Source: Waddliaceae bacterium (GTDB lineage Bacteria; Chlamydiota; Chlamydiia; Chlamydiales; SLFE01). Taken from it: a stretch of 9,170 nt of DNA. This document shows positions 1 through 6,328 of this stretch, piece by piece. The stretch spans positions 1 to 9,170 of the forward strand of contig SLFE01000145.1 of the NCBI GenBank assembly GCA_007124415.1, given 5' to 3'. Positions within the stretch are counted from its first letter, which is position 1; every line of letters begins with the position of its first letter. The position numbers and the translations under genes are program-made. Below the pieces are notes generated by a model, which was given only the letters and a program-made list of their open reading frames with translations, did not search any database and had not been told where the DNA came from.

Positions 1-90
1 AAGCCCGAAGAGGAGCCAAAGCCCGAAGAGGAGCCCAAGCCCGAAGAGGAGCCAAAGCCCGATGAGGAGCCCAAGCCCGATGAGGAGGCC
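1..90 (+). repeat. 18-bp in-frame tandem repeat, five copies, encoding KPEEEP/KPDEEP
   Basis: Five consecutive 18-base units (1-18, 19-36, 37-54, 55-72, 73-90) begin AAGCCCGA and differ at a few positions (gaa/gat, cca/ccc; the last ends gcc). They encode alternating Lys-Pro and acidic residues ahead of the FHA domain. The array probably continues upstream of the window. The high identity between units suggests recent expansion and possible copy-number variation. It is a rigid, charged linker by composition; the function is not evident. Confidence 0.9.
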
Positions 91-1551
91 GAAGACGAAG
101 GCGAAGACACATTATTTGAAGATGAGGACTCTGAAGATACTGACAAGGAGAGCCTTCTGGCGGAGATTGATCTCGATCTGAGCGAGACCTCCCCTTGGCT
201 CCTAAAAGTCGTCTCAGGGCCCAATAACGGGGCTCAGTTCTCAATGTATCCCGATACCAGCTACGTGATCGGCAGCGACCCCGCTGACTGCGACATTGTT
301 TTTCACGACGTGAGCGTCTCACGCCAGCACGCAAGATTGTCGATCGGCGCGGACAACTCCATGACCATAGAAGATATGGGCAGCAGCAACGGAACTTTGA
401 TTGAAAGCAAGAAAACCGAAGGCAAGCAAAAAGTCTCGCCGAACACGCTCATTTCGGTAGGAACCACCTCTTTTATCGTCTACGACAGAGAAGGGGAAAG
501 AAGTACGATCGTCTCCCCTCTTCTGCCTCAAATCGTGAAAATCCTCCAACAAAAGGAAGATGAGGCTCCTCCTAAAGAGGAAAAACAGCCACGGAAAGTC
601 AAGAAGAAAGGAAAAAAGGAGGCCGCCGCTCCTAAAAAGCCCGCTCAAAACCTCGGCTCCTTCCTCTTTACGTCCATTATTACCGGCGTATTCATCCTCG
701 TGGGCATTGCCACGCTTTTCCTCTTCCAAGCCGAGGAATTGGCAGCGCCTGCGGAAATCGAACCGAAGCAGGCGCTGGAATCGGCCATTGAGGGATATCC
801 CGGAGTTCGCTGGAACTTCAGCCCCGCCGCGGGACGGCTCCTTCTTGTCGGACATGTTCTGACTCCTGTGGATCGCAACCAGCTGCTCCACAGCGTCCGC
901 GCTCTGCCATTCGTCAGGGAGGTCGATGACAATATCATCGTCGACGAGCTGATCTGGCAGGAGCAAAATAGAATCATTGAGAAAAACCCCGCCTGGAGAG
1001 CCGTTACCATCCACGCCCCCTCGCCGGGAAGGTTTGTCATCTCCGGCTACATTGAAACCAGGCAGCAGGCGGAAAATTTAAGGGATTATCTGGCCAGGAA
1101 CTTCCCCTATTTAGACCTTCTGGAGCAAAGAATCATCGTTATTGAAAATATCGCCACCGAGGCAAGAACCATGCTTCAGGACCGCGGGTACAGGGCTGTG
1201 GACGTCGATGTTTCTTCCACAGGAGAAGTCATCTTAAGCGGCGAAATCCCGGCAGGGCAAAGATCGGCCTATGAGGACCTCTTAGGCCAAGTAAGCGAAA
1301 TTACAGGGGTTAGAGACATCAGATCCTATGTTACCGAGATGCCGGAGGCCGAAGAACTGGTCGATTTGACCGGAGAATACACCATTTCGGGCTCGGCAAC
1401 CGGGCCTGACGGCAGAATCACGGTATTTATCAACGGCAGGAGGCTGACTGTGGGCGATATGCTAGATGGCAGGCGCGTCACCTCTATCGATCCAAACACT
1501 ATTATGCTCCAAAGAGGGGATACAATGTATAAAATTGATTATAATCGCTAA
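1..1551 (+). CDS. cdsD: CdsD/SctD, type III secretion inner-membrane ring protein with FHA domain (5' end missing)
   Basis: The frame is open from base 1, so the start lies upstream and 516 residues are visible. Residues 1-30 are a KPEEEP/KPDEEP repeat followed by an acidic stretch to about 60. An FHA domain covers about 65-165: IGSDP, VSRQHARL and SSNGT are the recognisable blocks, though the usual GR arginine is replaced by Ser. A Lys-rich linker (about 195-215) precedes one membrane span at about 221-242 (nt 661-726), fitting cytoplasmic FHA and periplasmic C-terminus. The periplasmic part holds roughly three BON-like ring-building repeats (about 255-450) and a small beta domain around INGRRLTVGDML. 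Chlamydia CdsD is about 830 aa with a further N-terminal FHA, so roughly 300 residues are probably missing. The family forms the inner-membrane ring of the T3S basal body, and CdsD is a known PknD substrate in C. pneumoniae. The periplasmic part has no cysteine. Confidence 0.93.
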   Translation, partial: KPEEEPKPEEEPKPEEEPKPDEEPKPDEEAEDEGEDTLFEDEDSEDTDKESLLAEIDLDLSETSPWLLKVVSGPNNGAQFSMYPDTSYVIGSDPADCDIVFHDVSVSRQHARLSIGADNSMTIEDMGSSNGTLIESKKTEGKQKVSPNTLISVGTTSFIVYDREGERSTIVSPLLPQIVKILQQKEDEAPPKEEKQPRKVKKKGKKEAAAPKKPAQNLGSFLFTSIITGVFILVGIATLFLFQAEELAAPAEIEPKQALESAIEGYPGVRWNFSPAAGRLLLVGHVLTPVDRNQLLHSVRALPFVREVDDNIIVDELIWQEQNRIIEKNPAWRAVTIHAPSPGRFVISGYIETRQQAENLRDYLARNFPYLDLLEQRIIVIENIATEARTMLQDRGYRAVDVDVSSTGEVILSGEIPAGQRSAYEDLLGQVSEITGVRDIRSYVTEMPEAEELVDLTGEYTISGSATGPDGRITVFINGRRLTVGDMLDGRRVTSIDPNTIMLQRGDTMYKIDYNR

Positions 1552-1563
1552 ATGGTGTATAAT
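1535..1563 (+). promoter_or_regulatory. Sigma70-like promoter in the 3' end of cdsD, driving cdsE-cdsF
   Basis: TTGATT (1535-1540) and a perfect TATAAT (1558-1563) are separated by exactly 17 bases. The -35 box lies in the last codons of cdsD. Transcription would start near 1570, downstream of the ATG at 1552 but upstream of the ATG at 1597. This supports 1597 as the cdsE start. Chlamydial T3S genes are known to be split into several operons with sigma70-like promoters. AT-rich sequence can produce such matches by chance. Confidence 0.6.
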
Positions 1564-1596
1564 AATAATATAAGGGAAAGAAAGGATACAAAGAAA

Positions 1597-1839
1597 ATGT
1601 TTGGACTAGAAGGGGATAAAAAGAAAAAAGGGCAGGAATTCGTCTTTGATCTTGAAGAAGACATAAAAGACGGCGCTCGAGGGCGCGAAATCAAAGAAAC
1701 TGCATCCGGCCGGGTAAAAGAAGTAAAAGATATCCTCAGAAACGGAAACGACAAAGAAGATTTTGACAAGTTTGGAATTCTCCTGCACGGCTACACATCC
1801 TTGCAAAAGGTTTTAGCCCGTGTAGGCAAAAAACGCTAA
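1597..1839 (+). CDS. cdsE: CdsE-like small T3S protein, probable needle co-chaperone (CT665 family)
   Basis: An 80-residue, strongly charged, mostly helical protein beginning MFGLEGDKKKKGQEF and ending VLARVGKKR. It sits between cdsD and the needle gene, exactly where Chlamydia has CT665 (CdsE, about 83 aa). In Chlamydia, CdsE and CdsG bind the needle subunit CdsF as co-chaperones, like YscE/YscG in Yersinia; that role is inferred here from position, size and composition. An in-frame ATG at 1552 abuts the cdsD stop but has no ribosome-binding site, and its first codons overlap the promoter -10 box. The ATG at 1597 gives the family-like N-terminus and has AAAGG at 1581-1585. No membrane segment or signal peptide is present. 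Confidence 0.75.
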   Translation: MFGLEGDKKKKGQEFVFDLEEDIKDGARGREIKETASGRVKEVKDILRNGNDKEDFDKFGILLHGYTSLQKVLARVGKKR

Positions 1840-1913
1840 CAATCCGAAGCCGATATCATCGTAAATGTTTACTTGGTATCTGCTTCAATAATAATTTAAT
1901 ACTGGAGGCAATT

Positions 1914-2156
1914 ATGGCCTTTGAACGAGAAGGATTTGACATGGAGACGCTAGTCAGGGTGATTACTGACGCCACGGTTAGCGCCAAACAAAAATTAGAC
2001 GACATTCAAGCCCGTAAGAGTTCGATCAGCATCGGCGACATGTTCGACATGCAGATGTTGATGAACCACTTGTCGCAGCTGTCGGAGATGTCGACATCTG
2101 TGGTCAGCGCGGCTAATACGGCTATATTGTCATTAGCGCGTAACGTGAAAGGATAA
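1914..2156 (+). CDS. cdsF: CdsF/SctF, type III secretion needle subunit
   Basis: An 80-residue helical-hairpin protein of the usual needle-subunit size (about 80-85 aa), without a signal peptide. The central Met-rich, polar turn region (SIGDMFDMQMLMNHLSQLSE) and the C-terminal amphipathic helix (SAANTAILSLARNVKG) fit the MxiH/PrgI/YscF pattern of a polymerising needle protein exported through its own apparatus. It lies between the two presumed chaperone genes cdsE and cdsG, as in Chlamydia (CT666). A strong GGAGG at 1904-1908 sits 5 bases before the ATG, in keeping with the many copies needed. The protein contains no cysteine, whereas needles of Chlamydia elementary bodies are reported to be disulfide-linked. 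Confidence 0.88.
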   Translation: MAFEREGFDMETLVRVITDATVSAKQKLDDIQARKSSISIGDMFDMQMLMNHLSQLSEMSTSVVSAANTAILSLARNVKG

Positions 2157-2224
2157 TTACGAATGGTCACGGTCGGGTCGAAATATTGGTCCGGCCGGCT
2201 TATTCATCCGTATTTATCGCATTT

Positions 2225-2245
2225 CTTGTTGCGATGCAACGCAAG
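2225..2245 (+). terminator. Small hairpin between cdsF and cdsG, possible weak terminator or attenuator
   Basis: GTTGC (2228-2232) pairs with GCAAC (2236-2240) around a GAT loop, and CTT (2225-2227) can pair with AAG (2243-2245) past a 2-base bulge. A moderately T-rich stretch follows, but there is no clean U-tract. The hairpin lies just ahead of a promoter-like sequence, so it may separate high needle expression from chaperone expression. It may equally protect the cdsF mRNA 3' end. Confidence 0.35.
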
Positions 2246-2246
2246 C

Positions 2247-2275
2247 TTGTAATTGATTTTGATACCGAATATGAT
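2247..2275 (+). promoter_or_regulatory. Sigma70-like promoter upstream of cdsG
   Basis: TTGTAA (2247-2252, 4/6 match) and TATGAT (2270-2275, 5/6 match) are 17 bases apart. Transcription would begin near 2282, leaving a leader of about a dozen bases that still includes the cdsG ribosome-binding site GAGGG (2284-2288). The 138-base gap between cdsF and cdsG is otherwise non-coding. Confidence 0.5.
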
Positions 2276-2294
2276 AGTGGAACGAGGGTAGGAT

Positions 2295-2720
2295 ATGCCG
2301 AAGAAAACACTGGAAGACTTCAAAGAAGACTTCCCGTTATTGATAGAGGCCGGATTTGTAGCAGTCAAGCAGCTTGACGAAACCAGCGCGAGACATTTGT
2401 TTCACGCGGCGAAGCTGCTGAACCCGGAGAGCACGGCCCCGGACATTGGGATAGGCTACATAGCCTTGAACAAACTCGAGGTCAAGGAAGCGACCGGGAT
2501 TTTTGAAAAGATTGTGAAAATCGAGCCGGACAATCAATTGGCAAAAACCTTTTTGGGCATTAGCTATCTACTGACAAAGGCTAAGCGGAAAAAGGGAGAA
2601 GAGATTATCAATCAGGCCATAAAAGAGACTTCGGACGAGACCATTGTTAATTTAGGGAATATCGCCCTTGAATGGGCAGAGAAAGATTTAAAAAAACTTA
2701 AATCACCTTTTATAAAATAA
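2295..2720 (+). CDS. cdsG: CdsG/SctG, TPR-type type III secretion chaperone
   Basis: A 141-residue helical protein with two or more tetratricopeptide-like helix pairs: about 32-65 (ARHLFHAAKLLNP, IGYIALNKLE) and about 66-100 (EATGIFEKIVKIEPDNQLA, LGISYLL). The 'P' ending each pair and the small residues at packing positions are typical of TPRs. It occupies the CT667 (CdsG) position directly after the needle gene. The YscG/PscG family wraps the C-terminal helix of the needle monomer and stops it polymerising in the cytoplasm, together with SctE. The start at 2295 has GAGGG 6 bases upstream. No signal peptide or membrane segment is seen. A class II translocator chaperone (LcrH type) is the main alternative, less likely given the position. 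Confidence 0.82.
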   Translation: MPKKTLEDFKEDFPLLIEAGFVAVKQLDETSARHLFHAAKLLNPESTAPDIGIGYIALNKLEVKEATGIFEKIVKIEPDNQLAKTFLGISYLLTKAKRKKGEEIINQAIKETSDETIVNLGNIALEWAEKDLKKLKSPFIK

Positions 2721-2722
2721 TA

Positions 2723-2736
2723 ACCTTAATAAAGGT
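2723..2736 (+). promoter_or_regulatory. Ribosome-binding site of the 2745 gene within a small hairpin
   Basis: ACCTT (2723-2727) can pair with AAGGT (2732-2736) across an AATA loop, covering the AAAGG that serves the ATG at 2745. The 5-bp AU-rich stem is weak, and upstream ribosomes would melt it. It may give translational coupling to cdsG or nothing at all. Confidence 0.3.
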
Positions 2737-2744
2737 AAAATATT

Positions 2745-3431
2745 ATGTCAGAAGCTGAAAAAATACAGAAAGTCGCTTCGCTCGACTCGAAAGAGTCTAG
2801 AGTCGACAAGCTGGAGAAAGAGGTTGTTCAAAAAACGCAGCCTGTAGAAGGAAAGTTCGAGTCCATCATGGACAAGAAGCTTCCCGAGCAGGAAGCTGCG
2901 AAAACCATCGCTCCGGAGGCTAACAAGCCAAATGTCGAAGATATTGCGAAAGACATGCAAGGCAAGCCGATTGATCCCGGTCAAACAACCAAAGAGTTGG
3001 CCGAACAAACCAAGCAAGCCTCCCAACGTATAGACGCGATCAAGTCGGAGCTGGAAACTCCTGATTTGACGATTAAAAAACCAGTTGACAGATTGATGCG
3101 GAATAGGCTGACGCACGTTGACGACAGCTTGCGCATAGCCCTGTCGAGGGCAGGGACCGAAGAAGTGAAAGCCCCCGCCGAAACAGGATTGTCTGCTGTT
3201 CCCAACGCCGCGACAAAGTTTTTAGACCACTTGACGCACTCTCAGCATCAGCTTGACCACTTGGGATCCTACTTGGAAGCAATGGTCAATAGAGACCAGG
3301 AATTAACCCCTGCAAATATGCTGGCTATTCAGGTCAAAGTCAGCCACGTTCAACAGGAACTGGAATTTTTCACTAACTTATTGAACAAATCGCTCGAATC
3401 GACCAAAGCGCTTATGAACGTCCAGGTCTAA
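2745..3431 (+). CDS. CT668-family T3S protein, candidate inner-rod protein (SctI-like)
   Basis: A 228-residue soluble protein. Residues 1-110 are polar, Lys/Glu-rich and probably disordered or helical. The middle (about 112-160) is poorly defined. The C-terminal 60 residues form helices containing LTPANMLAIQVKV (187-199) and end ESTKALMNVQV. That end resembles inner-rod SctI proteins (YscI/PrgJ/HrpB2), whose C-terminus has a P-x-x-(M/L)-L-A-x-Q helix, then a second helix ending in a Leu/Met-rich tail with Gln. The gene lies after F and G, where Yersinia has yscH-yscI, and corresponds to CT668 (about 220 aa) of Chlamydia. Known SctI proteins are usually shorter (about 80-140 aa), so the N-terminal half would be an extension. 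AAAGG (2731-2735) precedes the ATG by 9 bases. The T3S assignment is well supported by context; the rod role is inference. Confidence 0.6.
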   Translation: MSEAEKIQKVASLDSKESRVDKLEKEVVQKTQPVEGKFESIMDKKLPEQEAAKTIAPEANKPNVEDIAKDMQGKPIDPGQTTKELAEQTKQASQRIDAIKSELETPDLTIKKPVDRLMRNRLTHVDDSLRIALSRAGTEEVKAPAETGLSAVPNAATKFLDHLTHSQHQLDHLGSYLEAMVNRDQELTPANMLAIQVKVSHVQQELEFFTNLLNKSLESTKALMNVQV

Positions 3432-3449
3432 TTAAGACCGAGGCTTGCA

Positions 3450-3496
3450 ACAGCCGCCGCAAAAAGGAGCCTTTAAAGTCTTCTATATCCGGCTGT
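3450..3496 (+). other. Long-range inverted repeat between the 2745 gene and cdsN
   Basis: ACAGCCG (3450-3456) is an exact complement of CGGCTGT (3490-3496), followed by CATTTTTAA. The loop of about 33 bases is AT-rich and contains a further AAAGGAGCCTTT palindrome. A partial terminator or leader structure ahead of cdsN is possible. With a 7-bp stem and a long loop, this is weak. Confidence 0.25.
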
Positions 3497-3520
3497 CATT
3501 TTTAATCCATAAGGTAAAAT

Positions 3521-4834
3521 ATGGAAGAACAGCTCGAAAAGCTCATGGGGGGCCTCGAAGATCTCCAACTGACAACTGTCAACGGACGAATTACAGAAAC
3601 CGTGGGCATGCTGATCAAGGCTATTGTCCCCCAAGTCAAGATCGGTGAGGTGTGCCTCGTCAGACGCGAGGGAAGAGAAGCCTTGCGCACCGAAGTTGTC
3701 GGCTTTACCGAAGATGAAGTCTTTCTTTCTCCGTTAGGCGAAATGAGCGGAATCGGCCCCAACTCAGAAGTTATTCCTACAAGGCTGCCCCTCCACATCA
3801 AAGTCGGCCCCAAACTATTGGGAAGAGTGCTGAACGGACTGGGCGAGCCGCTTGACGAAGAAACAAAAGGGCCGCTCGAAACCGATGAAATTTATCCCGT
3901 ATGGGCATCTCCGCCCGATCCCTTGAAAAGAAAAAGAATTAAAGAACCGATAACCGTCGGAATACGCGTCATCGACGCAATTCTAACCACGGGGCTCGGT
4001 CAGCGCGTGGGAATCTTTGCCGCTGCTGGAGGAGGTAAATCCACACTCCTCGGGATGATTGCCCGCAACGCCGTTGCCGATGTCAATATTATCAGCCTGA
4101 TCGGAGAACGGGGCCGGGAAGTGCGCGACTTTATCGAAAAAGACTTAGGTCCCGAAGGACTTGCCAAGTCGGTCATTATTGTATCGACCTCCGACCAAGC
4201 ATCCCAACTGAGGCTAAACGCCGCCTATACCGCCCACGCCATAGCTGAATACTTTAGAGATCAGGGAAAATCCGTGATCCTCATGATGGACTCGGTCACC
4301 CGTTTTGCCAGAGCGCTGAGGGAAGTGGGGCTTGCCGCGGGAGAACCGCCCGCAAGAGCCGGATATACGCCGTCGGTCTTTTCTACGCTGCCTAAGCTTT
4401 TAGAACGTTCCGGAAACTCCGACAAAGGATCGATAACAGGCTTTTATACCATACTGGTCGCAGGCGACGACATGAACGAGCCTGTAGCCGATGAAACGAG
4501 GTCGATATTAGACGGACACATCATTCTCTCAAGGGAACTGGCCAGGCAGCACCATTATCCGGCGATCGATGTGCTCTCGTCCGTCAGCCGGGTGATGCCG
4601 AGCATCACTTCGGAGGAACACCAGGAAATGGCTGGACAAGTACGGGAGGTCCTGGCGAATTACAGAAAAAACGAGATGCTCATTAAAATTGGAGAGTATA
4701 AGCGGGGTTCCGACAAAATGGCCGACTTTGCTATCGACCACGTGGATAAAGTGAACAACTTTTTGAAACAAGGTATAGAGGAACCGTGTTCGTGGGAAGA
4801 AACGATGCAGCTGGCCAAAGGAATTTTTAAATAA
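3521..4834 (+). CDS. cdsN: CdsN/SctN, type III secretion ATPase
   Basis: A 437-residue member of the FliI/YscN/F1-beta ATPase family, normal full length. It unfolds substrates and strips chaperones at the base of the injectisome. Visible motifs: Walker A AAAGGGKST at 167-175 (Lys173); GERGREVRDF at 195-204, with Glu196 matching the catalytic glutamate of F1-beta; Walker B VILMMD ending at Asp257, followed by SVTRFARA; and SSVSRVMP with Arg357, the likely arginine finger. The N-terminal about 90 residues form the usual beta-barrel oligomerisation domain, and the C-terminal helices follow the core. All key residues are intact, so it should be active as a hexamer. AAGGT at 3511-3515 precedes the ATG. 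The stalk gene cdsO follows 10 bases later, as in other T3S and flagellar (fliI-fliJ) operons. Confidence 0.97.
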   Translation: MEEQLEKLMGGLEDLQLTTVNGRITETVGMLIKAIVPQVKIGEVCLVRREGREALRTEVVGFTEDEVFLSPLGEMSGIGPNSEVIPTRLPLHIKVGPKLLGRVLNGLGEPLDEETKGPLETDEIYPVWASPPDPLKRKRIKEPITVGIRVIDAILTTGLGQRVGIFAAAGGGKSTLLGMIARNAVADVNIISLIGERGREVRDFIEKDLGPEGLAKSVIIVSTSDQASQLRLNAAYTAHAIAEYFRDQGKSVILMMDSVTRFARALREVGLAAGEPPARAGYTPSVFSTLPKLLERSGNSDKGSITGFYTILVAGDDMNEPVADETRSILDGHIILSRELARQHHYPAIDVLSSVSRVMPSITSEEHQEMAGQVREVLANYRKNEMLIKIGEYKRGSDKMADFAIDHVDKVNNFLKQGIEEPCSWEETMQLAKGIFK

Positions 4835-4844
4835 ATAAACGCCT

Positions 4845-5366
4845 ATGCCTAATGTCAAACTCGATTACCCCCTTGAGCAGGTTCTGGAAATAAAAAAAAA
4901 ACGTGTTCAGGATGCTGAAAAAAAGCTGAAAGAAGCCCAAGAGGCGCTGGCACGGGAAAAGGAGATCCTCAAGCAAAAAGAAAAAGCGCGGGACAAGGTT
5001 CTCAAACATCGAAACGACAAACTGGCTCAGATGCGCGCAGAAATGGATCTTGTCGATGTAACGACTACATCGAACAAAATCCAACAGATGAAAGACTACT
5101 TGAAGGTAGTCGACAAAAAATTAGTTGAAGAAGAAAAAAAAGTAGAAGAACAAAAAAGGCAAGTGGAAGCTGCCGAGCAGCAAGTCGAGCAGGCCAAAGA
5201 AGAACTTAGGCTTAGAAGGCTCGAAGTCGATAAGCTCGACGCCCACAAAGATGACTGGCTTGCTATGATGCGAGAGGAACTGCAAAGGCAAGAAGACCTC
5301 GAACTCGATGAAATCGGAAGCATTATGTACCTCAAGCATCTGCGTGAAAGCAAATCAGGGCATTAA
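4845..5366 (+). CDS. cdsO: CdsO/SctO, central stalk protein of the T3S ATPase complex
   Basis: A 173-residue protein that is almost entirely a Lys/Glu/Gln-rich antiparallel coiled coil, about 15-65 and 80-150. It starts with the short conserved-looking segment YPLEQVLEIKKKR. Size, composition and position directly after the ATPase identify it as YscO/FliJ-type. This family inserts into the SctN hexamer like the gamma stalk of F1 and contacts the export gate SctV. The ATG at 4845 has no good ribosome-binding site within 12 bases (AAAGGAA at 4818-4824 is about 20 bases away), so translation is probably coupled to cdsN. A run of ten A (4892-4901) falls at codons 16-19, and a run of eight A lies at 5134-5141. 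CT670 is the expected Chlamydia counterpart. Confidence 0.88.
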   Translation: MPNVKLDYPLEQVLEIKKKRVQDAEKKLKEAQEALAREKEILKQKEKARDKVLKHRNDKLAQMRAEMDLVDVTTTSNKIQQMKDYLKVVDKKLVEEEKKVEEQKRQVEAAEQQVEQAKEELRLRRLEVDKLDAHKDDWLAMMREELQRQEDLELDEIGSIMYLKHLRESKSGH

Positions 5367-5377
5367 GGAGTTAAGTT

Positions 5378-6208
5378 ATGCAAAATTTTGACCCTAAACT
5401 ATTTGAAAGTCAGAATCAACCTGCCAGAAAGCAGACGAATACCTCCTCCGAAAGGGCGGTAAGGAGAACCGACCGTGTCGATGACGATGATAAAAACCGG
5501 AAAAAATTCCGTCTCGACGAGAAAAAAACGAAGTCTAAAGGTTCAGAGGAAAGCAAGAAAGAACTGTCAAAATCCGATCTCCCATCCGCTTTCAGCCTAG
5601 CCTCAAGAGGAGCGCTCAAAGACTCGACGGAAAAAGAATCCGACGACAGCTCCGGCGATGAGCGATTTTCCGGTAAAGACGAAAATTCCGATGAGAAATC
5701 AACCAAAAGCGATGACACGCACAAAGTCGTCAATCCCATAACATCAAAGCTTGAAAGTGTGAAAGGCGAAATGAAAGCCGAAGCCGTGAGCAAAAGCGCT
5801 AAAGCTGCGAGAACGCAGCTCGAACAGCTGCTTAAAACTGTCGTCGACTCCATCACCCAGATGAAACTGGAAGGCAAGAGCGAAACAACCGTCGTCATCA
5901 AACACCCGCCTCTTTTCGCCAACGCAAAATTAACCCTGACCTCTTTTGACACGGCAAAAGGCGAATTCAACATCACTTTTAGTGAATTGAACGCCAAAGC
6001 CAAAGATGTCCTCGACATGCAAATGTCGCGCGAATCACTGGCCCGCCACCTGGAAGAAAAAGGTTATGTCACCCACATTCTTGTCGCTACAACCGAAAAA
6101 GAAGAAACCCTTTTGACTGCCGCCGAAGCCGATCCCAGAGAGAAGCAAGAAGGCGGGGAGCAGCAAAAAGACAAGGGCGAAGAGGAAAAAAGAGAAAAAC
6201 GGCGCTAA
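5378..6208 (+). CDS. cdsP: CdsP/SctP, needle-length and substrate-switch protein (FliK-like C-terminus)
   Basis: A 276-residue protein. Residues 1-120 are low-complexity, rich in Ser, Lys, Asp and Glu, and probably disordered. Residues about 145-238 form a compact domain with the FliK/YscP C-terminal pattern: an amphipathic helix (LEQLLKTVVDSITQMKLEG), beta strands (TTVVIKHPPLF, KLTLTSF, GEFNITFSE) and a helix (ESLARHLEEKGY). The last 40 residues are again charged and disordered. In the family this T3S4 domain contacts SctU and switches export from needle to later substrates, while the disordered part acts as a ruler; that part looks short here. It corresponds to CT671. Start: AAGGAG at 5366-5371, 6 bases before the ATG, and only 11 bases after cdsO. 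It is the last gene before a strong terminator. Confidence 0.78.
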   Translation: MQNFDPKLFESQNQPARKQTNTSSERAVRRTDRVDDDDKNRKKFRLDEKKTKSKGSEESKKELSKSDLPSAFSLASRGALKDSTEKESDDSSGDERFSGKDENSDEKSTKSDDTHKVVNPITSKLESVKGEMKAEAVSKSAKAARTQLEQLLKTVVDSITQMKLEGKSETTVVIKHPPLFANAKLTLTSFDTAKGEFNITFSELNAKAKDVLDMQMSRESLARHLEEKGYVTHILVATTEKEETLLTAAEADPREKQEGGEQQKDKGEEEKREKRR

Positions 6209-6232
6209 GCCTCAGATAAAAAGCTGCTACTT

Positions 6233-6271
6233 AACAACAAAGGCAAGGATTCATTCCTTGCCTTTGTTGTT
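6233..6271 (+). terminator. Strong Rho-independent terminator after cdsP
   Basis: The 17-base arm 6233-6249 (AACAACAAAGGCAAGGA) is perfectly complementary to 6255-6271 around a TTCAT loop. CTAC (6227-6230) and GTAG (6272-6275) can extend it past a TT bulge. The 3' arm ends in TTTGTTGTTG, which is U-rich. The 5' arm is A-rich, so the structure could also stop transcription from the other strand. It separates the cdsN-O-P unit from cdsQ. Confidence 0.88.
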
Positions 6272-6328
6272 GTAGCCGCGTTTCTACGCATCTGCCCCGA
6301 AAGCGAAGCCCTAGAATCCAGATGTTAG

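Noticed and set aside
1..90. CRISPR-like or intergenic repeat array
   Set aside because: The units are contiguous with no spacers and stay in the cdsD reading frame, so this is a coding tandem repeat.
319..1014. Long open frame on the - strand opposite cdsD
   Set aside because: It lies wholly opposite a well-supported gene, has low-complexity hydrophobic/Arg composition and no recognisable domain; a shadow frame.
1552..1596. Upstream ATG giving a 95-residue CdsE
   Set aside because: No ribosome-binding site, the codons coincide with the -10 box, and the extra residues (VYNNNIRERKDTKK) are unlike the family N-terminus as I recall it; the start at 1597 is preferred.
2186..2377. 63-codon + frame overlapping the start of cdsG
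   Set aside because: It overlaps cdsG in another frame, covers the promoter-like region, and its product has no family-like features.
3445..3520. Promoter directly upstream of cdsN
   Set aside because: TTGCAA at 3445-3450 and TTTAAT at 3501-3506 are present but neither pairs with a partner box at acceptable spacing.
5416..6018. 200-codon - strand frame opposite cdsP
   Set aside because: Ser/Phe-rich antisense shadow of a Lys/Asp/Ser-rich protein with good family support on the + strand.
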